From: Pestalotiopsis fici W106-1
Lineage: Eukaryota > Ascomycota > Sordariomycetes > Amphisphaeriales > Sporocadaceae
NCBI RefSeq assembly: GCF_000516985.1
Contig: NW_006917093.1
Location: 682,001-746,000 of the forward strand
Reading direction: 5' to 3'
DNA: 64,000 nucleotides
Numbering within the stretch: the first letter of the stretch is position 1; every line of letters starts with the position of its first letter. The position numbers and the translations under genes are program-made. The notes below the pieces were generated by a model, which was given only the letters and a program-made list of their open reading frames with translations, was not told where the DNA came from and did no database searches. Shown in pieces: positions 43,485 through 56,122 of the stretch.

Positions 43485-45427
43485 GTCCAGTTTCTTTTAG
43501 TCAAAGCGAATGAGTGATGTTATATGAACTCCAGAAGTTTGCCTGTTCTCATATATGTGGAGGTTACACTCGCCTAATAAATGCAAGACTTGGTTGGGAA
43601 GTGATTGTCTCCAGTATCCACGGCACAATGTTATGAATAAGTATGTAGGTAGGTACCTACTTATAACTCTACTCTACGATTCCCCTGCCCCACCTTGGAC
43701 TTTGGAGCTGAAGGCCGATGCCGACACTGACACGAACACCGACGAGAAGCATCACGTCAGCTTTTGGAGTCTGGGCATAGGCACAGCAGGCACAGCGAAA
43801 ACCAAACCGAGTGCCTCTCAGCCACATTCTTAGTGGAATGGAATTCCAAATCTCCCAAAGGACCGGGAATTATTTGTCACGCTACCCAGATAAGCGATAA
43901 TTTAGAGTTAATTCATACGTTTTTCCAAGAGACCCTGTGAGTAAAGTGACGTAAGCGCATTTCTTTTGTTGCTGTTGAATTCAACCACTCACGAGGACTG
44001 CTCCCGCTCAATCATTGGTTACACATTGAAAGCAACAAGCCAGGTAATTTCTTACAGGACACGAGGGCCAAACAGTGACAGCTCTTTCAAGTGTCTTGAA
44101 CCCGCAGATCCTTTTTCAGAAGTGATGTGCGAAACAGGACCTTTTGATCCTCTCTACCAGTAAAAGAGTTGCACCAACGAGGCGCCAACGGTCAACGGAA
44201 ATAAACCATCAAGGTTACTAGGTTACCTTGCAAGACCCTGTAACTCCGCTCCACATTGGCTTTAGGCTTCCAGGGGGGCTGTGCAATATTTACCAGGAAC
44301 CAGGTAATTGATCCATTCTCTCCCGCAATTTGGAATGAAACAGATTGTCTATCTTTGGGTTCTTGGGTTCTTGTCCTGGGAATTGGCTTTTACAAGGCCG
44401 GATTATATATATCGTCTTCTTCCCATCTTGCCATGGGCCTTTTGCGCTATCGCCTTTGGTTTTCTGCCTTGCTGGTCCTATTAGAGTGGTCCAGGTATCC
44501 GCAGGGTAACCTTGTGGAAAAAAATAAAATAAATAAATACAGTGCGGGAGGATTTCAGCATTCATATGACTTGTAGAAAAGCCCCATCTCGTGACAATGG
44601 TTGTCCGAATCGCTATGGGAAAACATGACTGACTGTCTGCCGTCTATCATATCTCGCGGCCTTTTATTTCTTTGCATAATCATGCAAGTCCGACTCCAAT
44701 GAAACTCCAATGAAAAACGGTCATGATCTCAACACAGACAACAAGTTGGGTAGATGCTGGGGAGATTAAACTATTAGTACTAGGTATGCAATCCTTCATC
44801 ATTGCGGACATCTGCAATTGGTTGGCGGCTACCATCACGGCCGTTCAGTGGAATAAAATGCAATGACAGGCCCTTCTGGCGCTCCACTATCATCGCTAGC
44901 AGGTGAAGTGCAAGTATTGTAAGCGGGTAGGCAAGCTATTACCTAGGCCATTGGAGTATGCCAAGTGATGGATTCAAGTACAAAAATAAAATAATTGGTC
45001 GTCGTCTTGCGATTTATGTACTTGGTGGTGACTGACAATCTTTTTTCTTTTTTTTCATCGAAAGCGGCCAAGTATCCACTGCAAGTAACAGGCCTGCGAT
45101 GCCTGCAAAGGCCCGCTGCTACCTCATTTGCACGCAGTACATAGTATAGCCCCCAACGCTACCCACTTGCAGTGCTTACCAGTCATGTTTACATTCGAGG
45201 CACGAGGATTTGCCAAGCAGATAAGGATGCAAAAGATACCCATTGGGAATGCCAAGATCGGGAGCATGGCATCAAGGCGGCCGCCATGTCAATGCAATAA
45301 AGGGGCGGGAAAGTAGCCTTGCATGTGGATATATCGTCGACTTTCCTCTACCTTGAGAGTATTCTCTACTCATAGCCAGTCCAGTCGACCTGACCTCGGA
45401 GGGTCCGTTGCATGAAGCGGGATCATC
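43485..45427. other. 1.9-kb intergenic region without a supported gene
   Basis: Both strands carry only short frames without recognisable content. Short palindromic steps such as aggtaggtacctac near 43646 are present. No tRNA, repeat array or element end was recognised. It probably includes the divergent promoters of the Zn2Cys6 gene and the DUF3433 gene. Confidence 0.55.
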
Positions 45428-48400
45428 ATGCCAACGCCAACAGAAGATCGAGCCCTAAGCCGCACGCTTCTACCTCCCGACTCAGTCTCTCCAGTCTCGA
45501 CTATAAGTCCTACTCGACTTGGGCGCTCAGAAACCAGCTTTGAACAGTATTGTGATCAACAATTTTACACAGAGGAGACAATAGAATCCAGTCCAAGATA
45601 TGATGGGAATGGGCACAATCTTTCCTACACTGTGCGTATGAGGTGTCTTTCTGCCCCGTAGATCTGAATGGATGCTCACCATCACATGACTGAACAGGAT
45701 ATCGACAATACAGAATATGTCGAGGCACCAAGACGTGGGCCAACTGGGCCACCGAAAGCTGCGTCGCTGCATCAGAACGGCTATCAGGACTCACAAATAA
45801 ATGGAACAGACATCACCGATTCCACTCGGGGCACCAAAAGTCAGGCTTTGGCACAACAATCATCCCTTGATGCTTCACCAAACGGAAAGGAAGAGACATG
45901 GATAGCAGAACCATGGCAACCCCTTTGTCTTCAACCACCAGTGCTGCTGTCACTGTCAGCAACATTTTTAATATGTATGCTTGTAACTGCACTATTATAC
46001 CATACATCGGTTCAAAATAATGGTCTAAGTGCGGAAGATGAGACAAGACATTATGGCTGGAAATACGGTCCAACAGCAGGTGAGTCATGATGAGTCTGGC
46101 CACACGTATACATTGTTTGCTAATGCAACTTGACCTAAAAAGTTCTGACTGTAATTCTCTATCTGTGGTATAGCATCGACCTTTCCGTCAGATCTCTGGT
46201 ACCTTGGCAAGAACTTCGGCAGGGGCCCAAACCTGCAGAGGTTACGCTCCTACTGGATTACATTTCCCCATTATCTACCACCATTATTTGGCGTGGTTTG
46301 CGGAACCGCCACTGGGCCGTAGTCATGACCGTCGCCGGTCGTTTTCTCATCTTACTCACTACCGCATTTTCCACTGCCCTCTTTGTCCTAAGCCCGACCG
46401 AGATGGAGTTTATCAATGTCCCAATGTCAGTTCCTACCTTCGACACGGAATCCTTCAAACTGGACAGTGTTGGCCCGTTCGCAACAAACATGTACTATGC
46501 TGTCAATTTTGGCAATCTTGCAGAGCCTTTGGGGGCTTTCTCAGACGCTTGTGTACCATCACCGACAATACAAGCTGATACCCAAAGTATCCCCTCAAAC
46601 GCCAAGATATGGGCCACAGTCGCCGGACTGGGCTTCGACACGAGATGCGAGATCCTTGACATCGACACTTCTACACAAGCTCCAAAAAGACCACCGCCCA
46701 GCACTCTTGGTTATGCAAATTACTCTCAAGATCGCTACTTTACGATAAATGTCATCACTCCGGACTGTCTTATCACGGAGGCCATTGTGGCTGATATTGC
46801 CTTTTATGATGGCGACGATTCAATATCTGATTATCAAGCCAGGATTGACTCTTATGCGTGCAATCTTCCATACAACTATCGCGACATCAATTCGGCCGGG
46901 TCTGGCTATGGGCCGCTTGTCAATGTCTCAAGTACCGCATGGTACAACACAACCAATGATAATCGTGTCTTATCAACGGTATCAGAGGTCAATTCTGCGG
47001 ACAATGGGACATTTGTTCTGAAAAACATAACAGCTATGCTCTGTAAACCGTCATATACTTGGGGCAACTACTCAACCTTCTATGATGGCGCCTCCAAAAC
47101 AGCACGTGTAGAGAGTCTCCAGACCGCCAGGCACCCCACGCAAGATGATTTGGGTTTCTCGCAGGGTGCTATCGCGCATGCCGTCATGAGAACTGCTGAA
47201 CAAGTCAACACTGTGGTTCCTAACAGCGAAGAATATTTTCTTACTCCGCTTTTCTTCGGGCTTATGAAGCTGCACTCCAACGTGTCGTCCATGCATCAAT
47301 TCATGGACGCCGAATTACTGCAAGATAGCTTCTTGCAAGTTTTTAATGGAATAGCAGCCAAGCTTGCTTATGAAATGATTTCAAACAAATCGGATAAGAA
47401 ACAAGAAATCAGAGGAGCGGTTATGTTCACGCAAAACAGATTACATGTCACAATGCTCTCAACGGCAATAATGTGCTCTGCATTTGGAATTTTGGCTGCC
47501 ATCAGTTTTGGCTTGGTATTTTTGGCCCCAAGGAGTGTTGTAGCTTCAAAACCTGGCTCTGTACTCGCAATGGTCAACTCATTAGATCTGACATCGGACG
47601 CCGCAGAGATCCTTCAAAATCTCGGACATGTTCCCGACGAGACCATCCGAGGGGCGATTGCACCTTATCTCTTCACCAGTACTGGCTCTCGGGAAGGAAA
47701 AGCAGGAAAGCTCACAATCAACACAGCCACAGAAAAATATACAGCACTTGTGAATTCGAGGACAGTTATGAAAACTGAACTTCAATGGTGGAAACCTTTG
47801 GGGATCCAGGACTGGTTTTTATTCGCCTCTTTTATCCTACCTCTACTGTTTATTTTACTTCTCGAGCTGTACCAAAGACAGTCTGATGAGAAAAACGGAT
47901 TTGTGGAGATTGGATCTCGATGGGGTGAGGCAATGGCAAATTATATCCCGTCCATCATCTCTCTATTAGTCGGAGCCATGTTTGCAAGCATGGTATCGGC
48001 GTGTGCTGTATTCGCACCGTACGTCGGCTTGGCCAAACGACCATCACACTTTTCGAGCTCAGTCGCCGTTACCTATATAAACCAGACTGGCCCGCAGCTG
48101 GGATACTCGTCACTCAAGAACAAGCACTTTGGTCTGTCGATCATTACTTTGGCACAGCTTATTGCGTCTGTTCTTACGATAGTGCTGTCTGGCCTCTATA
48201 GCACGGTAGAGGCCCCAGTTCATGCTGGCATTACGCTGCGGAGGCTGGATAGGTTCAACATTAGTGACGCGTTATCGTTCGCAAACCCAAATACGGGCCT
48301 ATTAACCAAGTTGACGACATATTATGAGCTAAAGTATCCCAGCTGGACCTACGAATCTATTGCTCTGCCACGTCTCCAGGTAAAGGATCGTTCTTCCCTT

Positions 48401-49780
48401 GGCGAGGTGAATAACGGCACCATCAGAAGCGGACTACCGGGAATTCGCGGTGATCTCAACTGTACTGCGGTACCGCCGTCACACCTGAACATCTCAATCA
48501 CCGGATATACGGAAAGTAATGTACCCATAGGCATGGGACCAATCCTCAGTATTCGTGGGAGCCTACCTGACGACCGCTTATGTGATCAAGCCAGCGTCAA
48601 CAGCAGCAGCAGCATCACACAGATGCCTTGGATGCTGAATTTCTTGTTAAAGAATGACTCAACGCCAAGCTCATTCGGAAAAGCGGCCGCCATCCCCTCG
48701 TTTGGCAGCGTCGCGACCGAGAACTTGCGCCCCTCACTTGAATGCCCATCAATTGCTATAGTTCTTGGTCAAGCCACTGCAATGCATGTGGGCACTGAAG
48801 ATGGGTGGGAAAGAGAATCAGAATGGGGGTCAGACTCGGGGTGGGTTCCAACAGATGTTGATATTGGAGTGTTGCTCTGCCGATCCAAGTTCGAACAATT
48901 ATCTGTGGATGCGACCTTTGCTTGGCCCGAAATGGAGCTTTCCGATCAAGAACCTCCCATCATACATGAAAACTCGTCTAGATGGCTGAATAATCCCACT
49001 ACGGGAAATCCAGCCTGGGGATGGGACTATTCGGACCCTTACGCGGACCCTGGTAACTGGGGCAGTCTGACCAACACTAATGACTCTTACACAAGGTACG
49101 GTTACTGTCAAAACGACACGTGCTTCGATCCGTTCATCCTGGCTCTCTTGGATGGAAAGTACAAGGTTCCACTGGAACAGATTTCGGGCGAGAATAAGAC
49201 TGGGGCACTGATGCAACAAGCTCGAGGACTCTGGGGGAGATTGCTAGCACAATCATTATCTCAGAATATGCGATCTGAGCAGGGTTTCACCGCCTCGACA
49301 CCAGTTTCAAATTCCACCACGGCCCCTGGGAGCCGCCCTAGAGCCAGAGCAGAGAATACAGACTCAGTATCAGTATTTTACAATGCCGATTTCGAAGCAA
49401 TAGACTCGGCATCACCTCAGAGATTGAAGCAAAACGCTTTGTCCAAGGTGATATTGCAAATTATGCTAGGCTTGATGTCACTTGGAGTTGTTTTGATGCG
49501 CTCATTGATGGACTTTGGCAAAGTACTACCTCATAACCCGTGTTCGATTGCCGGGACAATGACTCTTGTTGTGGATGGGAACCTGAGCAGAAATACGACT
49601 GCAGCCATGGTCAACAAGCAGGTGGGAAAGAAGAAAAAGCACAAGCAATACACGGCGCTTCATGCTTCTGATGAAAATGGTCAAGAGACTCAGAGTACGG
49701 AGCCAAAGTTTATCATGGGTTGGTGGAATGATGGCGACACTCGCAAATTTGGGATCAGGTGTATAAAAGACGGGGATTGA
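45428..49780 (+). CDS. DUF3433 multi-pass membrane protein
   Basis: Exons 45428-45631, 45698-46079 and 46143-49780 are in phase and give 1407 residues. A disordered N-terminus is followed by WQPLCLQPPVLLSLSATFLICMLVTALLY, YGWKYGPTAVLTVILYLWY (across the second intron), and LLDYISPL...RNRHW, the typical start of fungal DUF3433 proteins. A large, probably extracytoplasmic loop rich in N-glycosylation sequons follows. Then comes a second set of membrane segments (LFASFILPLLFILLLELY, SIISLLVGAMFASM) and a second loop, with a last membrane segment near LMSLGVVLM. Function of this ascomycete family is unknown; plasma-membrane location is likely. The second intron ends AAG. Confidence 0.88.
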
Positions 49781-49954
49781 TCTTGATACAAGGTAGTCCG
49801 TATCTACATCATTTCCACAAATACTGAAAAATCGAGCCACACAGCCTATAATCCCAACGGCGGCCAAAAGGACCCTGGGTCTATCTATACTGCAGATAGA
49901 TATATCCTTGTGAAAGCCATTGAGGACTGGCACCCGCACTGCCAGATGATACGA

Positions 49955-50998
49955 CTAAACAGGGACACTTTTGATTGCCTGGACCATGGCTCCAAGGAAC
50001 ATTGGGGTCGTCTGAACAGAAGGCTTCTTGTATCCCAGCAGGTATGGAATGCGTTCAAATTCTGGGTCACGAGTTAGCGCGAATACCTAATACTCGAGCA
50101 TCCGGGTTTGCCCTTTATTTTAAAAAGCAGGGAAAAAAAAAGGAAAGAAAAAGAGGAAAGAAAAAGAGGAAAGAAAAAGAGGAAAGAAAAAGAGGAAAGA
50201 AAAAGAGGAAAGAAAAAGAGGAAAGAAAAAAGAGGAAAGAAAAAGGAGGAAAGAAAAAGGAGGAAAAAAGAAAAAGAAAAGAAAACTTACCAAACCACGA
50301 GCTTGTCCAGTCCTTGTGCGTCTTATTTAAAGAATGATCCCACAGCGTGGTCAACCAGAGAGCAGTGGTGCCCGGGGATCCCTGTTGCTCATTTTCCGAA
50401 GCATTAAACGTCGGGTTGGCCTTGATGGCATCAGCGACACGGGCGGCGCGGGCGCGGGCGGCCATTTCCACGGTGATATACAGGCCGCCCTCGCCCGAGA
50501 GGTTGTAGAGGCTGAGGCTCTTGGCCACGGTGGCCCAGATGAGGGGGTCAAAGTGCAAGTCGTCGCCAAAGTAGAAGTCGTTGCGCGACAGGGACCCGTC
50601 AATCTCGATGGTGTCGTGCTTCTTGAGGTCCTCGAGGTTGATGGTCGAGTAGTTGCCCGTCGTCGAGAGCTTAAAGTCGACGGCTTGCTGAAAGGCCGTG
50701 GTCAAGACGTCGGTTCGGAAATTGTGCGCCTCAGCCGCGGCCGTCTGGACCATGATCAGATCAATGTTTTTGCCGGATCGCGGAAGGAAGCCATGGTTTG
50801 CGAGTGCGTTGAGCCCGGGACAGGGTGAGCGGCCTAAACCAGGTGAGTATGTGGATATTATCAAAAGGTTCTGGGTTCCAACTCACTATCGTCGGCCTTG
50901 GGTGCCACAAAGTGATGGCCCTTTGGTTCGCTTGCTGGGTAAGAAGCTTTGCCCAGTGCAGAGAACAATGCTAGACTAAGGATATGCGTCGTCTTCAT
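49955..50998 (-). CDS. Secreted heme-thiolate peroxidase (unspecific peroxygenase / chloroperoxidase family)
   Basis: Minus-strand exons 50998-50887, 50833-50291 and 50061-49955 give 253 residues, usual for short peroxygenases. MKTTHILSLALFSALGKASY is a signal peptide. The heme-thiolate motif is SPCPGLNALANHGFLP with Cys ligand; IDGSLSRND corresponds to the family's E-H/D-x-SLSR-x-D acid-base region, here with Asp/Gly after Glu-Ile. The last exon (FERIPYLLGYKKP...MVQAI) restores the normal C-terminus. Such enzymes use hydrogen peroxide to oxygenate or halogenate organic compounds outside the cell. The second intron, 229 nt, contains a polypurine minisatellite. Confidence 0.88.
50132..50283. 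repeat. Polypurine minisatellite, about 13-bp unit
   Basis: The plus strand is almost purely A and G: at least six uninterrupted copies of a 13-mer (gaggaaagaaaaa), then length variants. It lies within the second intron of the peroxygenase gene, where the transcript would be a polypyrimidine run. The unit is not a multiple of three and no stop interrupts the read-through frame, so intron retention would give a long Phe/Ser/Leu-rich tail. Confidence 0.9.
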
Positions 50999-52325
50999 CG
51001 TTTCTTGTGTTTTGTAATAACTTTGAAGTCAATGTTGTGATGTTTCAAGTCTTGATCTGAATATGAGTCTCGAGTGCTTGTTGCTTGGAAGTAGTCACAA
51101 ATCTATTGGCACGTTGTAAGTAGCTATATATAAGGAAAACTATATATGTTGTCTATTCGGCCAGGAGAGAGGTCATCTCCAAAAGTTGCGTATTCGCCAG
51201 ATATCTGTTCCTTGGAGTATGCCTAGCGACATTCCGCTCAATGAATAGCTAAAGAATAATTTGTCATGAATAATGGTAGGATGCTATACGCAAATGTGGA
51301 TGATTACTATAAACAAATACAATGCCAAAAGCAGCACACACGCGTATTCAGAGTCATCTAGCGTGAGATTGCCGAGAATCATGGCCCAGTCAGGTAATAA
51401 GCAGTGACAGATGTCAAATACGCCGGGGAATTTAGTACCTAGACAAGCGAATACGCACCTGCAGATACCCACCCACTGCGGCTGTACAGAGTGTATACTA
51501 GGCTAGCAAGCTAGATTTACATGGTACAAGGGCTTACACTGAGCTGCTGAGCGCCACAGCATAATGACGGTTATTTCCAGCGACCATGAATCAAGAGGAC
51601 ATCGAATCACAACGCAGGCTTTGGTATTTTGGGTCATGAAAACCTGTCGAAAAAGGATCAAATGAATTGTCAATGGCCTGGTTGGCTGGCTTTTGGGTCA
51701 GGATCCTAGAATTAGTGCATATATGATCTACCTCGGTGGGCCTTCAGCGCCTTATTTTGCGCTCCATCCAACCCATATACTATACTAGGTTAGGTAGTCA
51801 TCTGCCAACCATTCTTCTTTCTTCCACTTGACAAATAAGAGAATTGCCATTACACAACAAAGATTGATCAAGCTACAGGCATCACGTCCATGGTTCAAAT
51901 CATGCCTCTGGCAGTGAGGTCAGATCCAAGGCTGACGAGTCCAGCAAAGATGCCGCTTGGCAACATTGTGGCGCATTCATGACACTTGTTGTCGGCAGTG
52001 GATACACATGCCGATCAACCTAGTTTATGAAATCGGCTGCGCCCAAGCCCAAAAGACTCCACAATGCAAGATCGGTTCATCGCCAGATACCTATCGCAGG
52101 TGACCATATTCCAAGACAAGGTATCATTCTACTACGTATCTGTCCTTATCCCTCCGCAATGCTTCCGAAACCGATCAAGTACGTGGGTCAAGATTATACT
52201 CTTGGCATTGGCCGTATCCATGTAAACAGGCCCGGCATGTCTCGGCTGAATACACTCCCTCACAGTATGAAGAGAGTCTGATTACCGTTTTACCATGGTC
52301 CACGTTGGAAATTCTCTGCAAGGAC
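50999..52325. other. Intergenic without a supported gene
   Basis: No frame longer than about 85 codons exists and none is recognisable. The first 200 bases should be the promoter of the peroxygenase gene, which reads leftwards. The right part is 3' flank of the MFS transporter gene, also minus strand. Confidence 0.55.
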
Positions 52326-54212
52326 TACATTGTGTAGCGAAACTGGAATCGTGTCAGTGTTGGAACCCATGGCCATTCTGCCTACCCTTGTCAAGACAAC
52401 TTACGTAGGGATTTTCAAAATCAGTACAATCCTGCTCTCCCAAAACCTGTCCTCTCTTGACTCTTTCCTCCTCCGAGATACCTTCTTCTTGTAGCTTGCG
52501 GTCGCGACGCTTGTTTCTGACAACATACAGTGTGCGCCAACTAGCAATGAGAAGAAATTCGAGACCAAAACACACGGCGCAAGCAGTGGTGCCCGAAATA
52601 TACCTTGGCTAAATGAAATTGTCAGTTTTGCCATGCCTTGGACATGATCAAGGCTATTTTACTTACGGCATCTTGCGACTTGAAGATTTGGCTTCCCGTC
52701 ATGTTGCCCACACAGTACCCGACAAACGTAAAGGATGAGGTCAGCGTTCGCTTGGTTCGTCCGGCAGTGTTGGACGGGATCAACGTCCAGGCCAAGAAGA
52801 GGGATACGACAAACGGGACAGTCACTGAGAAACAAGAGGTTAGCAGCTAATTTTCGAAAATTGGGAGTGTCGGAATCTTCTTACTAAAATAGCCACCCCA
52901 TTTCACCCACTTGTAATGTGCCTCGTTGGGTAGCAGGGCCATCATGAGAAATCCGCAAAAAGGCGGAAGCGTCGAAAACATCATGAACCACCTAATCCAT
53001 GGTTAGTATATTTCTTTTGGAAGGAGTGTCGTAAGACATACATGCGAAGGTCCTTTTTGCGGCTCGTCATGACACCAATAAACACAAACCAGAGCACGGA
53101 AAAGGTGCTTCGGGGAATGTCGAGCAAAATGACCTGCAGGTTGGTAAAGCCAAATGTCGTGTTGATAATGGATCCAAACGTGGTAAGCCCTCCATTGGGA
53201 ACCGAGCTGAGAAAAGCATTGACTCCAGCAAACCAGAAGCACGGGTCGACTAGACATTCGCGGGCTTGCTTCCACTGCCACTTTCTGATGCCGGTGCGAT
53301 CATGTCCCGTGTTGTTGCTCAGAATCCGAGCATTGGCCATTTTCCTCTCCTCTTCCGACAGCCAGCGAACCTCGGAGGGCGTGCCGAGCAGGAACAGACA
53401 GAGGACGCCGACGATGATGGTCAGGCTGCCCAAAAAGTAAGACATGTACCGCCACGACTCGGACTCGGGATCGCGGAACTCGACCGTGCCGATGCCGTAG
53501 AGGACCAGGCTGGAGATGATGCCGAACCCGGCGTTGGCGCTCTGGAAGACCAAGGCGCGCGATGCATGCTCGCGCGTCGTGTACCAGCTGCCCACGACCA
53601 GAATGAAGCCGGGGCTGATGCAGCACTCAAACATGCCCTGGAGAGCGCGCAGAGTAATGAGCTGGGTAAAGTTCTTGGCAAAGCCAATGCAGAGAACCAC
53701 GACGCCCCAGCAGAGCATGTAAATGGAAAGCGTCCGCCCCATCTTGTAGCGCTGCAGAATGATATTGGAGGGGAACTCGAAGCACATGTAAGTAATGTAA
53801 AAGATGGTGGTGAGCCAGGCATATTGCTGGCCAACGAGTCCGGTGTCATCTCGAAGTCCAAACGTGGCCTGCGTGCCGAGAGATGTCTTGTCGGTTTGTT
53901 GGATACCATAGCAGAGCCACATCAAGGGCAGCAAATATCTATCAATCTTTCTCTTAAGCTTCTTGTACTCCTCGTCGGTATACGTGGGCGCTGTTCACTT
54001 TTTTGTCAGTTATTCCCCCAGCTGGTCCCCTTGCTCGGGGTGGTGCAACACAAAGACTACTGACGTTCATCGTTGCTAGATACCTGCCCTGCTCCTACGC
54101 TTTCAACATCCTGCTTCTCATTGTATCCTTCCTTTTTGTCAATATCGTGACCCAGAGCCAAGGTGGACTTGAGCTCTGCAGGAAGCGTCGCAACCTCGGA
54201 CACTGTCGCCAT
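52326..54212 (-). CDS. MFS transporter, Dal5/allantoate-permease type
   Basis: Minus-strand exons 54212-54065, 53990-53042, 52991-52885, 52824-52667, 52608-52405 and 52343-52326 are in phase and give 527 residues. Acidic N-terminus; DRYLLPLMWLCYGIQQTDK, TYMCFEFPSNIILQRYK, LRALQGMFECCISPGF and RWLSEEERKMA are hallmarks of the anion:cation symporter group. Twelve membrane segments fit. The last exon has 18 nt and encodes FRYTM plus stop, completing a typical NPYFRY-type end. Relatives import allantoate, nicotinate, pantothenate or similar organic anions at the plasma membrane; substrate unknown. Confidence 0.92.
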
Positions 54213-56122
54213 GGTGTATCAAAATTGTCGAAGGGGGCTACAATGTCCAGCAAAGTCACGGCGCTGGCCTTGTACAATATCGCTAGGATGGATTTGCCAC
54301 CTTGGCGACTCTTGGTATAAATATATATATTCGTTTCCATGTCGTCTGTCCCACGTTACATTCGTCTATCTTGTAACGGACGTCCCGACTGATAACATGC
54401 ACGCGGTAGTTGGTCGATCTTTGGGGGAGAACAGAGGTGTTTGCAAGCTACATCATTGCGTAACCCTCAGCATGCCAAGGCGACATGCATCGTACCATGT
54501 AGGGGGGGGGACCTGAGCTTGCCTTGCTTGCTGAGGGTTCTTATCAATGTTATCATGGGCAAAAATGTCCCTATCTGGAGTATGGCGCATATCGCAATCC
54601 TGGTTGACCCGCCCCAGTCTATCCCCCTCCCCGCAGATATTCGATCTCATTTGATCATCCGCAATCACCCGTTTAAAGATTCGAGTGCCGGACAAAATAC
54701 CTAGCAAGATAAAGACCGAGATGGTTGCCCGAGGATTTGGTCGGATTGTTTGCAACCTCCTAGATAAAAACGGAGGTATCATTGTATTCGGGGCAGGCCG
54801 AAGAAGGGCTGGAACAGAGACCAAGGAGGGCTCGCGAATATAACTACTCAAGTAGCCAATGTCTGTTTTGTTTTCTCTCGAGTCACCTGTTCTACTCGTT
54901 CGCGCTTTCGTCTCCAGACTTGGCGCTGGATTAGTCGTGTGCCTTCCTTGGCTCTAGTCTCGATAATGTCTTTTTTATTTCAATGCGACAAACGTCAAGC
55001 CATGCTTATTTCCATTTCCCCCAACTTGGCCGATTCGATAAGGCTTGGATGGATAGGGCTTGGTGGCGATCCCCTCCAAGTGAGATCTTGGGCGTTGGGG
55101 TGTGTTCCCCTTTCCACTAAGACTTGATTCGGCCGCTCAGCTGTTGGCGCCGTCGTTGCTTGTCAAAATGGTTGACAACGCCACACAACCTGCCAAATTC
55201 CATCTCGGTCTCATCAAACAAAAACAGATGCCGACTATTTGGTGAACAAGGGAGAAACTATTGTATTGTGGCGGCTGCGAATCTAAAAGATTGGCCTGGA
55301 CATTTTTCTTGTATTCGCGCATCTATAAACATGCAAAGCGGGTAGAGAATGTAGCATGCCCAGGGAACCGAAGCGCTTGTTGTACTTGTGTCGTTGCGCA
55401 CCGGATATACTTGCTATAAGCTTAAGTCGTAGGCCGGATAAAGTTGCATCGTGATGGCATCGTCTCCAGCCCTTCCACTGTCTGTGCGACAAGAGTCCCA
55501 TCATACTATGGTCCTAGTTGCAAATCATCCCCTCTACTTTATATTCTTGGTCCACTTGCGCTCGAGTAATATGAACGATTATCGCGCCAAAGGGGGTTGA
55601 TAAGGCCTAGCCGGACCTGGGGTGCATAATAATGACTAGCTGCACAAGTGGATGCCAGCTGAGACTTTGCCGCGATGATTGATGAGCTATCGCAGCCACA
55701 AACCCTCAAGGCCAAGTCATGGCCTCGTGGAAAACCACCAGAATCATGCAATGGCGTTTAGTAGTTGATGGCAAGCGGTGAAGCCATCACTTGTCTGGTT
55801 GGGAAATAGCAAATCATATCGACAAAGTTGACAAACATCCAGACAAGTCGGTAATGAGAATGAGGCTTGCCTAGCAGTCCGTTTAGGGACACATGAGAAT
55901 ATTCTGGTTAGAAGACAAGACGATGGCGTTCTCGAGTCGTCTCTTAGTGTCAAGATGGGAAAACGAAAACGAAGTAAAGAGGCATTATAAAGATGCCATG
56001 TGAGCATTGCCGAGTCTTACAATGAGGACGAGTCACTGGTCATTTCTCGCCGAGGAAAGCCATTCGTAAAGCTGGTGTGAGCCTTGATTTTCTTTTCCCA
56101 AGGTTTTAGTACATCCAACAAG
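54213..56122. other. 1.9-kb intergenic region without a supported gene
   Basis: The region lies between divergently transcribed genes and holds their promoters. No coding frame has recognisable content or reliable splice sites. A run of about 9 G at 54510 is present. Nothing repetitive was recognised against the rest of the window. Confidence 0.55.

Noticed and set aside
52027..52281. 84-codon plus-strand frame near the MFS gene end
   Set aside because: It has an ATG but no recognisable content, and it lies in an otherwise gene-free stretch with no other support.
54453..54851. 132-codon minus-strand frame between the MFS and spherulin-4 genes
   Set aside because: No family resemblance, no clear leader or splice sites; it lies in a divergent promoter region.
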